A DNA stretch of 64,000 nucleotides from Hymenobacter ginkgonis. Lineage in GTDB: Bacteria > Bacteroidota > Bacteroidia > Cytophagales > Hymenobacteraceae. Of this stretch, positions 17,233 through 25,838 are shown piece by piece. Location: NCBI RefSeq assembly GCF_009755225.1, contig NZ_WQKZ01000001.1, forward strand, positions 1,364,001 through 1,428,000. The letters run 5' to 3'. Numbering within the stretch: the first letter of the stretch is position 1; every line of letters starts with the position of its first letter. The position numbers were made by a program, and so were the translations under genes. The notes below the pieces were generated by a model that worked only from the letters and a program-made list of their open reading frames with translations, did not search any database and was not told the DNA's origin.

Positions 17233-18529
17233 CGCTGCTGGCGGGCGCTGAGCTGTCTAAGTGCCCGCGCTCCCTGGGCTCGCCCATGCGCCAGTATACG
17301 AGTAGCGAGAGCAGGGCACAGCCCGTTACGTACCAATAAAACCACTCCTCGCGGCCTTGCTCCTTAGCAAAGAGCGCTAGGTACTCGGCAGTGCCGCCAA
17401 AAATAGCCACCGTGAGCGCGTAAGGCAGCCCTACCCCCAGCGCCCGAATGTGGGTCGGAAATAATTCGGCCTTGACGATGGCTGAAATACTTGTGTAGGC
17501 ACTCACCACAAATAGCGCCGCCACCAGCAAGCCAAACGCCACCCAGGTGCTGTTCGTATGGGCCAGCAGCCGCAGCAGCGGTACGGTGCCCAGCGTGGCC
17601 CCGATGCCAAAAAACAGCAATACCGGCCGCCGCCCTACCCCATCCGAAATGGCACCTAGCAGCGGCTGAAATAGCAGCGCCACCGCCATTGCCCCGAACG
17701 AAATCAACGTGGCCTGCTCCTTGCTGAAGCCGCTGGTATTCACTAAAAACTTCTGCGCGTAGGTCGTGAACGTGTAGAAGGCCAGCGTGCCGCCCAGCGT
17801 GAGGCCTACCACCGTAAGGGTTTCGCGGGGGTAGGCCAGCAGTTGCTGCATGGCCGAAGGCTGGGCAGCGCGCGCAACGGGCGCTTCCGTTTTTTCTTGC
17901 TCGAAGGCGGTGGTTTCGCGCATGTGCTGGCGTAGGTAGAGGGCGCCCAGCGCGGCGCCGGCACCCAGCACAAACGGCACGCGCCAGCCCCAGGTCGTCA
18001 TTTCGGCGGGCGTCAAAAACTGCTGCAAGGTCAGTTGCACCGTTAGGGCCAGCAGCTGGCCGCCCATCAAGGTTAGGTATTGGAAGCTCGACCAAAAGCC
18101 CCGGTGGCGGGCCCCCGCCATTTCGGAGAGGTAGGTAGCCGAGGTGCCGTACTCGCCGCCCACGCTAATGCCTTGCAGCAACCGCGCCAGCAACAGCAAG
18201 GCTGGCGCACCCAGCCCAATGGTAGCGTAGCCGGGCGCTAAAGCAATAAGCAGCGAGCCGCCCGCCATCAATTGCACCGAGAGCAGCAGGGCGGCCCGCC
18301 TACCCCGGCGGTCGGCGTAGGCACCGAGCAACGCCGCGCCCAGCGGCCGCATCAAAAAGCCCACCGCGAAGATGGCGGCCGTGTTTAGCAGCTGTGCCGT
18401 AGCGCTGGCCTTCGGGAAAAAGACCGGCGCGAAATACAGGGCGAAGGCGGAGTACGTGTACCAATCAAACCACTCCACCAGGTTGCCGATGGAGCCGGAA
18501 ATAATGGAGCGAAGCGGGGAGGCAGACAT
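17204..18529 (-). CDS. MFS transporter, metabolite:H+ symporter type (KgtP/ProP-like)
   Basis: This encodes 441 residues with twelve predicted membrane helices. The start SGSIGNLVEWFDWYTYSAFA is characteristic of the metabolite:H+ symporter group, which carries organic acids or compatible solutes such as 2-oxoglutarate, citrate or proline. The MFS loop 2-3 motif appears as GAYADRRGRRAALL, followed by LLARLLQGISVGGEYGTSAT with the family EYG signature. The second half has the matching GAISDGVGRRPVLLFFG loop. A charged central loop is at about residues 212-235. The substrate cannot be predicted. Its 3' end forms a hairpin before the DUF2911 gene. Confidence 0.9.
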   Translation of the reverse strand: MSASPLRSIISGSIGNLVEWFDWYTYSAFALYFAPVFFPKASATAQLLNTAAIFAVGFLMRPLGAALLGAYADRRGRRAALLLSVQLMAGGSLLIALAPGYATIGLGAPALLLLARLLQGISVGGEYGTSATYLSEMAGARHRGFWSSFQYLTLMGGQLLALTVQLTLQQFLTPAEMTTWGWRVPFVLGAGAALGALYLRQHMRETTAFEQEKTEAPVARAAQPSAMQQLLAYPRETLTVVGLTLGGTLAFYTFTTYAQKFLVNTSGFSKEQATLISFGAMAVALLFQPLLGAISDGVGRRPVLLFFGIGATLGTVPLLRLLAHTNSTWVAFGLLVAALFVVSAYTSISAIVKAELFPTHIRALGVGLPYALTVAIFGGTAEYLALFAKEQGREEWFYWYVTGCALLSLLVYWRMGEPRERGHLDSSAPASSVPLNVSKRV

Positions 18530-18534
18530 AGCGC

Positions 18535-18542
18535 CAAATGTA
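18535..18542 (-). promoter_or_regulatory. candidate -7 element TACATTTG
   Basis: On the minus strand this fits TANNTTTG but lies only five bases before the transporter ATG at 18529. If used, the message would be nearly leaderless. No matching -33 element is seen, so it may be chance. Confidence 0.22.
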
Positions 18543-18726
18543 GCGAGCGGGTCGGGTAAGGCGCGGGTTCCTTCTTCGCTTAAAGTTGCTTTGTAAAGAA
18601 TCGGTATAAAGGATAGTATTCAACAGAAGCTCATCTACTTATAGCGAAAGCTCAAAAAGCAATATCACTGACTGCGCTAACGTCAACACGCACTTGCGCG
18701 AAGCAATTTAATTGGTCAAAATGAAT

Positions 18727-19449
18727 TTATTTGCAATATTTAATTGAATAGTCTTTTGCCGAACTATCACCCAAATTTTCTCCTTTGAGGAAATCACTGC
18801 ACGCCTTCTCTTTTTGCCCTAATTGATATTCACAAACCCCTCTTAACGCGTAGACATTAGCATAATCAATTTTCAATTCAATAGCTTTGTTGAAATCTTC
18901 AAGTGCAAGTTGATAATATTTTTGTTTTCCGTACAAATAACCTCTGTAGTAATAGGCCATTTTATATCTTGGGTCTAATGAAAGCATTTTACTTATGTCT
19001 TTAGTAGCTCCAGCTAAATCTCCAACACCATTTCTGTATGATGCTCGCATATAATAAGCATAAGAAAAATTTGGCTTTAGTTCAATGACTGTATTTATAT
19101 CCTTTATAGCTTTTGCATGTTCCCCTAATGCTGCATATGCAGATGCTCTGTGGTAATAACCGAAAACAGAGTGTGGGTCAATATCTATTGATTTGCTATA
19201 CTCCACAACAGCCTCGTTATATTCGCCTTTCAATAAGTTAATGCTACCTTTTACGATAAAAGCATGTGCATTTTTTGGGTTTTCAGCAGTTGCGGCATCT
19301 AATTCTTTTAATGCGCTGTCAAAATCAAAATCGTAAGTTTTATTAATACCCTGAATAAAATGATTATTACAAAGCCGGTTATCAACTGTCTGTTTGCAAC
19401 TAAAAATGAAAAGAGAGATTGTTGTAGCGAGTAAAAATTTGAATCTCAT
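18727..19449 (-). CDS. TPR-repeat lipoprotein, AT-rich
   Basis: This is a 240-residue protein with a lipoprotein signal (MRFKFLLATTISLFIFSCKQ; Cys18 is the lipidation site). About six tetratricopeptide repeats follow, each about 34 residues with the A-x3-Y-x2-AI-L-P pattern, for example YNEAVVEYSKSIDIDPHSVF and YQLALEDFNKAIELKIDYAN. Such repeats mediate protein contacts. The gene is strikingly AT-rich compared with its GC-rich neighbours, as are the flanks from about 18,590 to 19,600, suggesting recent acquisition. ATG 19449 is chosen over an in-frame ATG nine bases upstream because it gives a cleaner signal. No specific function is visible. Confidence 0.82.
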   Translation of the reverse strand: MRFKFLLATTISLFIFSCKQTVDNRLCNNHFIQGINKTYDFDFDSALKELDAATAENPKNAHAFIVKGSINLLKGEYNEAVVEYSKSIDIDPHSVFGYYHRASAYAALGEHAKAIKDINTVIELKPNFSYAYYMRASYRNGVGDLAGATKDISKMLSLDPRYKMAYYYRGYLYGKQKYYQLALEDFNKAIELKIDYANVYALRGVCEYQLGQKEKACSDFLKGENLGDSSAKDYSIKYCK

Positions 19450-19655
19450 AAAATACAATTTCTAAAATTTAATACCATTCATAGTATAATAGCCACTATC
19501 CATTGTGTCAGCAGCAATGATTATCATCCTATTGCTATCATAATAACCACAAGTATAAGCGGTAACTCGATTTCGTTACATCCCCAAAACCGCCTATCCC
19601 GCTCCTCCATCGTAATTTTGCCGGGCTTAACGGTTAACTCCCGTTCGCCTCCTTT

Positions 19656-21233
19656 ATGAAACAAGAACTAGACCTGGCCCTACCCCCCGAGGTGGCCTAC
19701 AACGAGCTGGCCCGCTACGAGGCTATTCTGGCTGCCGCGGGCCTGCGCCCCGGCGAGGCCGATTTTGTGCACATCCGCAAGCGCTCGCTCGATGCGCGGG
19801 GCCGCCGACCGCTCATCCGGCTGCGGGCCGATGTGTACGACCGCACTACCCCCGCGCCGACGCGCGAGTTGCTGGGGCCTTGGTTTGCGTATCCCCATGT
19901 CAGCCAGGCCCGGCGCCGGGTGCTAGTGGTGGGCGCAGGTCCGGCCGGTTTGTTTGCCGCACTGCGTTGCATTGAGTTGGGCATTAAGCCGATTGTGCTG
20001 GAGCGCGGCAAAGACGTGCGTACTCGCCGCCGCGATTTGGCGGCGCTTAATAAGGACCACGTGGTAAACCCCGACTCGAACTACTGCTTCGGCGAAGGCG
20101 GCGCGGGCACGTATTCGGACGGTAAGCTCTACACCCGTGCGACCAAGCGCGGCGACGTGGGCCGCATCTTGCGGCGGCTGGTGCAGCACGGCGCTACCCC
20201 CGATATTCTGGTCGATGCCCATCCGCACATTGGCACCAACAAGCTGCCGGCCGTGGTGCAAAGCCTGCGCGACGCCGTGCTGGAGGCCGGCGGCGAGGTG
20301 CGGTTTGAAACGCGGGTGACAGATTTTATTCTGGAAAACAACCATTTGCGCGGCGTAGTCACGCATACCGGCGAGGCCATCGAGGCCGAAGCCACTATTT
20401 TGGCCACTGGCCACTCGGCGCGCGACATCTACGCGCTGCTGCACCAGCGGGGGGTAGGCATTGAGGCCAAGCCATTTGCGCTGGGCGTGCGCGTCGAGCA
20501 TCCGCAGGCCCTCATCGACCAGGCGCAGTACGGGCGGCCCGAGCGTGGGCTGCTGCCGGCCGCCAGCTACGCCCTGGTGGAGCAAACCAAGGTGCAGCAG
20601 GAGCAGCGCGGCGTGTTTTCATTCTGCATGTGCCCGGGCGGCTTCATTGTGCCAGCGGCCACTGCACCCGGCGAAGTTGTGGTAAACGGCATGAGCCCGA
20701 GCCGCCGCGATTCGCGCTTTGCCAATTCGGGCATCGTGGCCGCCGTGGAGCTGCGCGACATGGACGTGGCTACCTATGGCCCCTTGGCCGGCTTGCACTT
20801 GCAGCAGGAAATCGAGCAGCGCGCCTGCCAGCTGGCCGGCAATACCCAACTGGCGCCAGCCCAGCGCCTCGGCGATTTTCTGCAAAAGAAGCTGTCGCCT
20901 ACCCTACTCGAAACCAGCTACCAACCTGGCCTGGTCAGCATCGAGATGGACGCCGTGCTCGGCTCCGCGCTCAGCGAGCGGCTGCGGCAGGGCTTCCGCG
21001 CATTTGGCCGCAAAATTCCCGGCTTCGCTACCAACTCGGCCCAAATTGTGGGGGTAGAGAGCCGCACGTCGGCCCCGGTGCGCATTCCGCGCGACAATGA
21101 TACCCTGCGCCACCCGGTGGTAGCGGGCCTGTTTCCGTGCGGCGAGGGTGCGGGCTACGCGGGCGGCATTGTGAGCGCCGCCATGGACGGCGAGCGCGTG
21201 GCCGAAGCGGTGGCTGTATCCGCAGGGCGCTAA
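19656..21233 (+). CDS. FAD-dependent dehydrogenase (COG2509-type oxidoreductase)
   Basis: This encodes 525 residues. An N-terminal domain of about 85 residues (LALPPEVAYNELARYEAILA) precedes a Rossmann dinucleotide fold, VLVVGAGPAGLFAALRCIEL, with the GxGxxG motif at about 90. Further signatures are VLERGKDVRTRRRDLAALNK, NYCFGEGGAGTYSDGKLYTR and a C-terminal FPCGEGAGYAGGIVSAAMDG. This is the pattern of the widespread uncharacterised NAD(FAD)-utilising dehydrogenases. The substrate is unknown and the flavoprotein nature is secure. It is followed after 57 bases by a CoA-binding protein on the same strand. Confidence 0.88.
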   Translation: MKQELDLALPPEVAYNELARYEAILAAAGLRPGEADFVHIRKRSLDARGRRPLIRLRADVYDRTTPAPTRELLGPWFAYPHVSQARRRVLVVGAGPAGLFAALRCIELGIKPIVLERGKDVRTRRRDLAALNKDHVVNPDSNYCFGEGGAGTYSDGKLYTRATKRGDVGRILRRLVQHGATPDILVDAHPHIGTNKLPAVVQSLRDAVLEAGGEVRFETRVTDFILENNHLRGVVTHTGEAIEAEATILATGHSARDIYALLHQRGVGIEAKPFALGVRVEHPQALIDQAQYGRPERGLLPAASYALVEQTKVQQEQRGVFSFCMCPGGFIVPAATAPGEVVVNGMSPSRRDSRFANSGIVAAVELRDMDVATYGPLAGLHLQQEIEQRACQLAGNTQLAPAQRLGDFLQKKLSPTLLETSYQPGLVSIEMDAVLGSALSERLRQGFRAFGRKIPGFATNSAQIVGVESRTSAPVRIPRDNDTLRHPVVAGLFPCGEGAGYAGGIVSAAMDGERVAEAVAVSAGR

Positions 21234-21290
21234 AATTCGTTTGTCGTTGTCATGCCTGCTCAGCGGGCGTTCCTTTTAACTTCTACTACC

Positions 21291-21653
21291 ATGAAAACCC
21301 TCGTCCTCGGTGCTACCGACAATCCTGCGCGCTATGCCTACCGCGCCATTCACCAGCTCAAAAGCCACGGCCATGAGGTAGTGCCCGTGGGTATTCGCAA
21401 AGGCCAAGTGGCGGGCCTCGACATTCGCCTCGACCGCCCTACCGAGGCGGGCATCGATACCGTTACGCTTTACGTCGGCCCCCAAAACCAGCCCGCTTGG
21501 TACGACTATATCCTGGGCCTCAAGCCGCGCCGCATCATCTTCAACCCCGGCACCGAAAACCCCGAGCTAGAGCAAAAAGCCCAGGCCCAAGGCATTCTAA
21601 CCGAAGAGGCCTGCACGCTGGTAATGCTGAGCGTAGGCCAGTACGAAAAGTAG
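21291..21653 (+). CDS. CoA-binding domain protein (YccU-like)
   Basis: This is a 120-residue, single Rossmann-type CoA-binding domain. It starts at ATG 21291 (MKTLVLGATDNPARYAYRAI). The nucleotide-binding turn GATDNPARYAYRA is followed by HEVVPVGIRKGQVAGLDI, DTVTLYVGPQNQPAWYDYIL and RIIFNPGTENPELEQKAQAQ, matching small YccU-type proteins related to the succinyl-CoA synthetase alpha-subunit N-terminus. An earlier in-frame ATG at 21252 adds 13 non-conserved residues. Precise function is unknown. A terminator follows about 75 bases later. Confidence 0.87.
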   Translation: MKTLVLGATDNPARYAYRAIHQLKSHGHEVVPVGIRKGQVAGLDIRLDRPTEAGIDTVTLYVGPQNQPAWYDYILGLKPRRIIFNPGTENPELEQKAQAQGILTEEACTLVMLSVGQYEK

Positions 21654-21728
21654 GCTGACTGCTACGCTACTGCCTTAACTACCTACGGCAACTACTCAAC
21701 TAGCAGGCATGCTGTTGTTCAGCGCATA

Positions 21729-21755
21729 AGCCCCGGCCACCAGCCGGGGCTTTTT
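21729..21755 (+). terminator. rho-independent terminator
   Basis: A stem of AGCCCCGGC and GCCGGGGCT around loop CACCA is followed by TTTTT. It lies after the CoA-binding protein gene. Confidence 0.8.
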
Positions 21756-21915
21756 GCTTGCCTGCCCTACCTCCAGCCTGCCGGTTAGGGCAAGTGTTAA
21801 AAGCAATAAATGGGCAGCGTTTCTACTGCGTAAGCGGCAGGGCTCAGTAACCATAGCTTGGCAATATTTCAGTAAATACTTGGCTGATAGCTCGTAAGAA
21901 CCAAGGAGAATCGGC

Positions 21916-21923
21916 TACTTTTG
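21916..21923 (+). promoter_or_regulatory. candidate -7 element TACTTTTG
   Basis: It matches TANNTTTG 26 bases before the amidohydrolase ATG. No convincing -33 element was found. Confidence 0.35.
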
Positions 21924-21949
21924 AGCGATTACCCAGTTACTTAAATCAG

Positions 21950-23392
21950 ATGACAAAACCCTACTTACTGGGGCTACTCGGCGCCGGGCTGCTGGCCTTT
22001 CGGCCAGCAGCGCCTACCCCTCCGGTGGAGCCCCTGAAGGCCCAGGCCATGCAGGAGCTGCAAGCGCACTACGCCGACTACCGCCAGCTGGCCCAGCGCA
22101 TTTGGGGCTTTGCCGAGGTGGGCTACAAGGAAACTCAAAGCTCGGCGCTGCTGCAAAAAACGCTGCGCGACCACGGTTTTGCGGTGCAGGCGGGGGTAGC
22201 GGGCATCCCGACGGCCTTCGTGGCCACCTATGGCAGTGGCCAGCCGGTGATTGGCATCCTGGCTGAGTTTGACGCGCTACCGGGCCTGGCCCAGCAGGCC
22301 GTGGCCACCAAAACCCCCATTGCCGGCCAGGATGCGGGCCACGGCTGCGGCCACAATCTATTTGGCACCGCCAGCGTGGCCACCGGGCTTGAGCTGCAAA
22401 AGCTGCTGAAGGAAGGCAAGCTGCACGGCACCGTGAAAGTGTACGGCTGCCCGGCCGAGGAGGGGGGTAGCGGCAAGGTGTACATGGTGCGCGCAGGCCT
22501 TTTCAACGGCGTGGACGCGGTGGTGCACTGGCACCCGGGCAGCGCGAACGGGACCATGGCGGGCAAGTACATTGCCAATTCGTCGGCCAAATTTCGGTTT
22601 CGTGGCATAGCCGCGCACGCGGCTGGTGCCCCCGAGCGCGGGCGCAGCGCCCTCGATGGCGTGGAGGCGATGGACAATATGGTCAACATGATGCGTGAGC
22701 ACGTGCCCCAAGAAACGCGCATCCACTACGTCATCACCAATGGCGGCAAGGCGCCTAATGTGGTGCCCGATTTTGCTGAGGTGTACTACTACGTGCGCCA
22801 CCCCGACCGGGCTATTGTGCAAGCCGTGTTCGAGCGCGTGGTGAAGGCGGCCGAGGGCGCCGCGCTGGGCACCGGCACCACCATGGACTACGAAATTGTG
22901 GGCGGCACCCACGACTTGCTTCTGAATGAAACCCTGGCCCACGCCCTGCAAACCAACCTAGAGCAAGTGGGCGGCGTGACCTACACCCCGGAAGAAGTCG
23001 CCTTCGGCCAGCAGATTCAGGCCTCGTTGGGGGCGCCCGCGCCGCCCGTGGCGCAGGCGGCCGTAGTCGAGCCCTACAGCGCCCACGACTTAGGCGGCAG
23101 CAGCGACGTGGGCGACGTCAGCTACGTGGTGCCGACCGTGGGCCTCACGGCCGCCACCTGGATACCCGGCACGCCCGCCCACAGCTGGCAGGCCGTGGCG
23201 TGCAGCGGCAAGGAAATCGGCACCAAGGGTATGATGGTGGCCGCCAAAACCATGACGCTCACCGCTATCGACCTGTTCACCAGCCCCGAGTTGCTAGACA
23301 AAGCTAAAATTGAGCTTAAGCAGAAAGTGGGCGGCTACGTGTACAAGCCCCTGCTCGGCGACCGTAAACCGGCCCTGAATTACCGCGATTAA
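21950..23392 (+). CDS. M20-family amidohydrolase (AbgB-like)
   Basis: This 480-residue metallopeptidase-fold protein resembles p-aminobenzoyl-glutamate hydrolase subunit B. A short N-terminal hydrophobic stretch (YLLGLLGAGLLAF) suggests export. The metal-site signatures are IWGFAEVGYKETQSS, ILAEFDALPG, GHGCGHNLFGTASVATG, and YGCPAEEGGSGKVYM with the catalytic Glu pair. A dimerisation-domain region, RFRGIAAHAAGAPERGRSAL, follows. The C-terminal His is likely in GTPAHSWQAVA. Family members remove acyl or glutamyl groups from amides; the substrate is not predictable. The peptide deformylase gene begins 22 bases downstream and is probably co-transcribed. Confidence 0.9.
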   Translation: MTKPYLLGLLGAGLLAFRPAAPTPPVEPLKAQAMQELQAHYADYRQLAQRIWGFAEVGYKETQSSALLQKTLRDHGFAVQAGVAGIPTAFVATYGSGQPVIGILAEFDALPGLAQQAVATKTPIAGQDAGHGCGHNLFGTASVATGLELQKLLKEGKLHGTVKVYGCPAEEGGSGKVYMVRAGLFNGVDAVVHWHPGSANGTMAGKYIANSSAKFRFRGIAAHAAGAPERGRSALDGVEAMDNMVNMMREHVPQETRIHYVITNGGKAPNVVPDFAEVYYYVRHPDRAIVQAVFERVVKAAEGAALGTGTTMDYEIVGGTHDLLLNETLAHALQTNLEQVGGVTYTPEEVAFGQQIQASLGAPAPPVAQAAVVEPYSAHDLGGSSDVGDVSYVVPTVGLTAATWIPGTPAHSWQAVACSGKEIGTKGMMVAAKTMTLTAIDLFTSPELLDKAKIELKQKVGGYVYKPLLGDRKPALNYRD

Positions 23393-23414
23393 CGAAAGCA
23401 TTTTCCTGCCACCG

Positions 23415-23903
23415 ATGAAAACCCTGGCCGACCTGGTGCTCCTCGGCGACCCGCGCCTCTACGAAGTTTGCGCGCCCGTGACCGAGGCCGACCTGCCGCT
23501 GGTAGCCGGCTGGGTCAGCGACCTGCACCAGGTAATGCAGGAAGTACGGGCGCGCTACGGCTTCGGGCGTGGCATTGCGGCCCCGCAGCTCGGCATCATG
23601 AAACGCCTGGTGTACCTGCACCTCGACGGCCAGCCCATCGTGCTACTCAACCCCGCACTGAGCGCGTGTAGCCCGGCTATGTTCGAGCTCTGGGACGATT
23701 GCATGTGTTTCCCGAACCTCCTGGTGCGCGTGCAGCGGCACGAAGCCGTGACCGTAACCTATCGCGATGCGCAGTGGCAGCCGCAGCACTGGCCCGTGCA
23801 GGGCGCGGTAGCAGAGTTATTGCAACACGAGTGCGACCACCTCGACGGTATTTTGTGCACCATGCGGGCGCTGGATGACCAGTCGTTTCGGTGGCGCCCT
23901 TAG
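23415..23903 (+). CDS. def: peptide deformylase, divergent
   Basis: This 162-residue metalloenzyme of the deformylase family removes the formyl group from nascent proteins. Motif 1 is normal (GRGIAAPQ, residues 51-58) and motif 3 is normal (HECDH, 138-142, the metal-binding HExxH). Motif 2, usually EGCLS, reads DDCMC (94-98). The metal-binding Cys96 is kept, but the Glu-Gly before it and the Ser after it are replaced. This suggests an accessory, non-essential or substrate-shifted deformylase rather than the housekeeping one. It follows the amidohydrolase closely. A long palindromic repeat follows downstream. Confidence 0.82.
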   Translation: MKTLADLVLLGDPRLYEVCAPVTEADLPLVAGWVSDLHQVMQEVRARYGFGRGIAAPQLGIMKRLVYLHLDGQPIVLLNPALSACSPAMFELWDDCMCFPNLLVRVQRHEAVTVTYRDAQWQPQHWPVQGAVAELLQHECDHLDGILCTMRALDDQSFRWRP

Positions 23904-23950
23904 TTCTGGGTTATCCTTTGGGGTGACATAAATCTTGGGAGTGGTATATT

Positions 23951-24047
23951 AAGAAGTACGTCATGCTGGACAAGGTGAAGCAGCTCTACCGTTTCGTTTA
24001 TCGGTTTGGTAGAGCTGCTTCCCGTTGTTCAGCATGACGTGCTTCTC
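23951..24047. repeat. REP-like palindrome, copy A
   Basis: A left arm of about 39 bases (23952-23990), including ACGTCATGCTG and GAAGCAGCTCTACC, is complementary with only four mismatches to 24008-24046. A 17-base loop separates the arms. It lies between the deformylase and sigma factor genes. It shares half-sites with copies B to D. Confidence 0.85.
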
Positions 24048-24141
24048 TATTATTTCTTTTGCACCAGGCAACCCCTACCCCCTTGCCTGCATCTAGCGTC
24101 CCAACTACCTTTTTGCCTCTGCCCTACCCCTACCTTACGCT

Positions 24142-24681
24142 GTGAACGACGCTGACCTCATCGCTGCCTGCCTACGGGGCGACCCGCGCGCCCAGCGCCA
24201 GCTCTACAACCAATTTGCGGGGCTGATGCTGACAGTGTGCCGCCGCTACCTCAAGCGCCAGGAGGATGCGGAAGAAGCTCTCCTGCTGGGTTTTGCTAAA
24301 GTATTTCGGGCCTTGCCCACGTTTCGGCAAGAGGGCAGCTTTGAGGGCTGGGTGCGGCGCATCATGGTGAACGAGGCCCTGATGGAGCTGCGCCGCCGCG
24401 AGCCGCTGCACCTGTCGTTTGAGGAGTTTGCGCAGCCCGAAAACCTGGCTGCTACCCCCGCCACCGCCGACATGCAGCTGCAAGCCGACGAGCTGCTGGC
24501 CCTGCTGCAAGAATTGCCCATTGGCTACCGCACCGTGTTCAACCTCTACGCGCTGGAGGGCTATTCGCACCTCGAAATTGCCGAAACGCTAGGCATCACG
24601 GAGGGCACCAGCAAGTCGCAGCTCAGCAAGGCGCGGGCCATGCTCCAGCGCCGCTTGGTCTTAAGCACAGCCGCTCGCTAA
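24142..24681 (+). CDS. RNA polymerase sigma-70 factor, ECF type
   Basis: This is a 179-residue alternative sigma factor with a GTG start at 24142. Region 2 is at about residues 10-75 (LYNQFAGLMLTVCRRYLKRQ, then EGSFEGWVRRIMVNEALMEL). Region 4 is at about 115-170 (LQELPIGYRTVFNLYALEGY, then SHLEIAETLGITEGTSKSQL, the helix-turn-helix). Such factors respond to envelope signals. The next gene, 21 bases on, encodes a single-pass membrane protein that may act as its regulator, and an outer-membrane barrel protein follows. This three-gene arrangement is common in Bacteroidota. Confidence 0.92.
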   Translation: MNDADLIAACLRGDPRAQRQLYNQFAGLMLTVCRRYLKRQEDAEEALLLGFAKVFRALPTFRQEGSFEGWVRRIMVNEALMELRRREPLHLSFEEFAQPENLAATPATADMQLQADELLALLQELPIGYRTVFNLYALEGYSHLEIAETLGITEGTSKSQLSKARAMLQRRLVLSTAAR

Positions 24682-24702
24682 CGTTAATCAGTGATAATAC
24701 CG

Positions 24703-25740
24703 ATGGCTACCGATGATATCGACGACCTATTTCGCCAGCAGCTGGGTGGGCACCCTACCCCCCCCAGCCCCGACTTGCAGCAGCGGCTAGCTGAATTGGC
24801 CGAGGCCGAGCGGCTCGATGCGCTGTTTCGGACGCGGCTGGGCAGCCACGCCTCCCTCCCCCCCCGCGAGCTGTGGGAGCGCCTGGAGGATGAGCACCTG
24901 CGCCCGCAGCCGCGCCGGCGTCGGGTGGTGGCCTGGTGGCAATACTCGGCTGCAGCGGTGCTGCTTTTGCTGCTGGCGGGCGGGGCAGGGCTGCTGTGGC
25001 GCAGCGGCTACCAGCGCCAAGCCGGCACTACCTTGGCAACTACCGGTGCGGCCAGCCAGCAGCTGGCCCCTGCCACTCAGGCACATGCGAATGCCCAGCA
25101 GGCGGCAGTTCCAAGCGCTAATCAGTCAGATTCAGCTCCGCAAGAACTGCTTGCTACCACTACGCAGGCGGCTCGCGAAAAAAAGCAGAAATATTTCTCT
25201 GCCCAGGCAACCCCTACCCCCCCTCCTACATCTAGCACCCCGATGGCCACCACTACCCCGCCGCACCGCACCGCTACGGCGCGCCGGGCAGTGGGCAGCC
25301 ACCAATTGCTGGGGATGCGGCCGGACGCGGCCACGCCCCAACTGGCCACTACCGGGAAGCGGAAACTCCCGGCCAACCAGCCTGATATGACTTCGCAGAC
25401 GGCGCTTGCTACGACGGTAGCACCCGCCACCCGCGACAATCCGGCGGTACTTGTTGCTGCCAACCCTACCCCCACCTCCCTACCCGACGTGATTGAAGTA
25501 GACGTGCGGCGCGGCACCGAGCCTACCCCACCGGCTGCGCCGGCCGTGGTAGCCGCCACCACCGCCCCGGACCCAGCCACGCGCCGGCCCCGCCTGCGGC
25601 TGGGGGGCCTGCTGCGCCAGGCCGACCACCTGGTGCACGGCGAGCCGGCCAGCTTCGCCGAGGCCACGGGCTTGCCCGAAACCGTGACGGTGCAGGCCCG
25701 CTTGGGCGGCCGCGTGGTGTCAAAAACCATCCAACTGTAA
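24703..25740 (+). CDS. single-pass membrane protein, possible anti-sigma factor
   Basis: This encodes 345 residues starting at ATG 24703. The cytoplasmic N-terminus holds two copies of one module: DDLFRQQLGGHPTPPSPDLQ (7-26) and DALFRTRLGSHASLPPRELW (39-58). Both follow the pattern D-x-LFR-x2-LG-x-H-x4-P. A basic patch (PRRRRVVAWW) precedes one membrane helix at about 78-99. The rest is a long Ala/Thr/Pro-rich, probably periplasmic region with no recognisable domain. Position after an ECF sigma gene and the topology suggest a regulator of that factor, but no classical anti-sigma zinc motif is seen. A GTG at 24691 is an alternative start. Confidence 0.7.
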   Translation: MATDDIDDLFRQQLGGHPTPPSPDLQQRLAELAEAERLDALFRTRLGSHASLPPRELWERLEDEHLRPQPRRRRVVAWWQYSAAAVLLLLLAGGAGLLWRSGYQRQAGTTLATTGAASQQLAPATQAHANAQQAAVPSANQSDSAPQELLATTTQAAREKKQKYFSAQATPTPPPTSSTPMATTTPPHRTATARRAVGSHQLLGMRPDAATPQLATTGKRKLPANQPDMTSQTALATTVAPATRDNPAVLVAANPTPTSLPDVIEVDVRRGTEPTPPAAPAVVAATTAPDPATRRPRLRLGGLLRQADHLVHGEPASFAEATGLPETVTVQARLGGRVVSKTIQL

Positions 25741-25838
25741 GCGGCGGCGGCTCGCTGCCTAGCATCCTAAACTTGCTTTTTACCTGAGGCGCGGAATGTT
25801 ACTCCGCGCTTACCCTCACCTTTTTGCCTTTTTTCACC

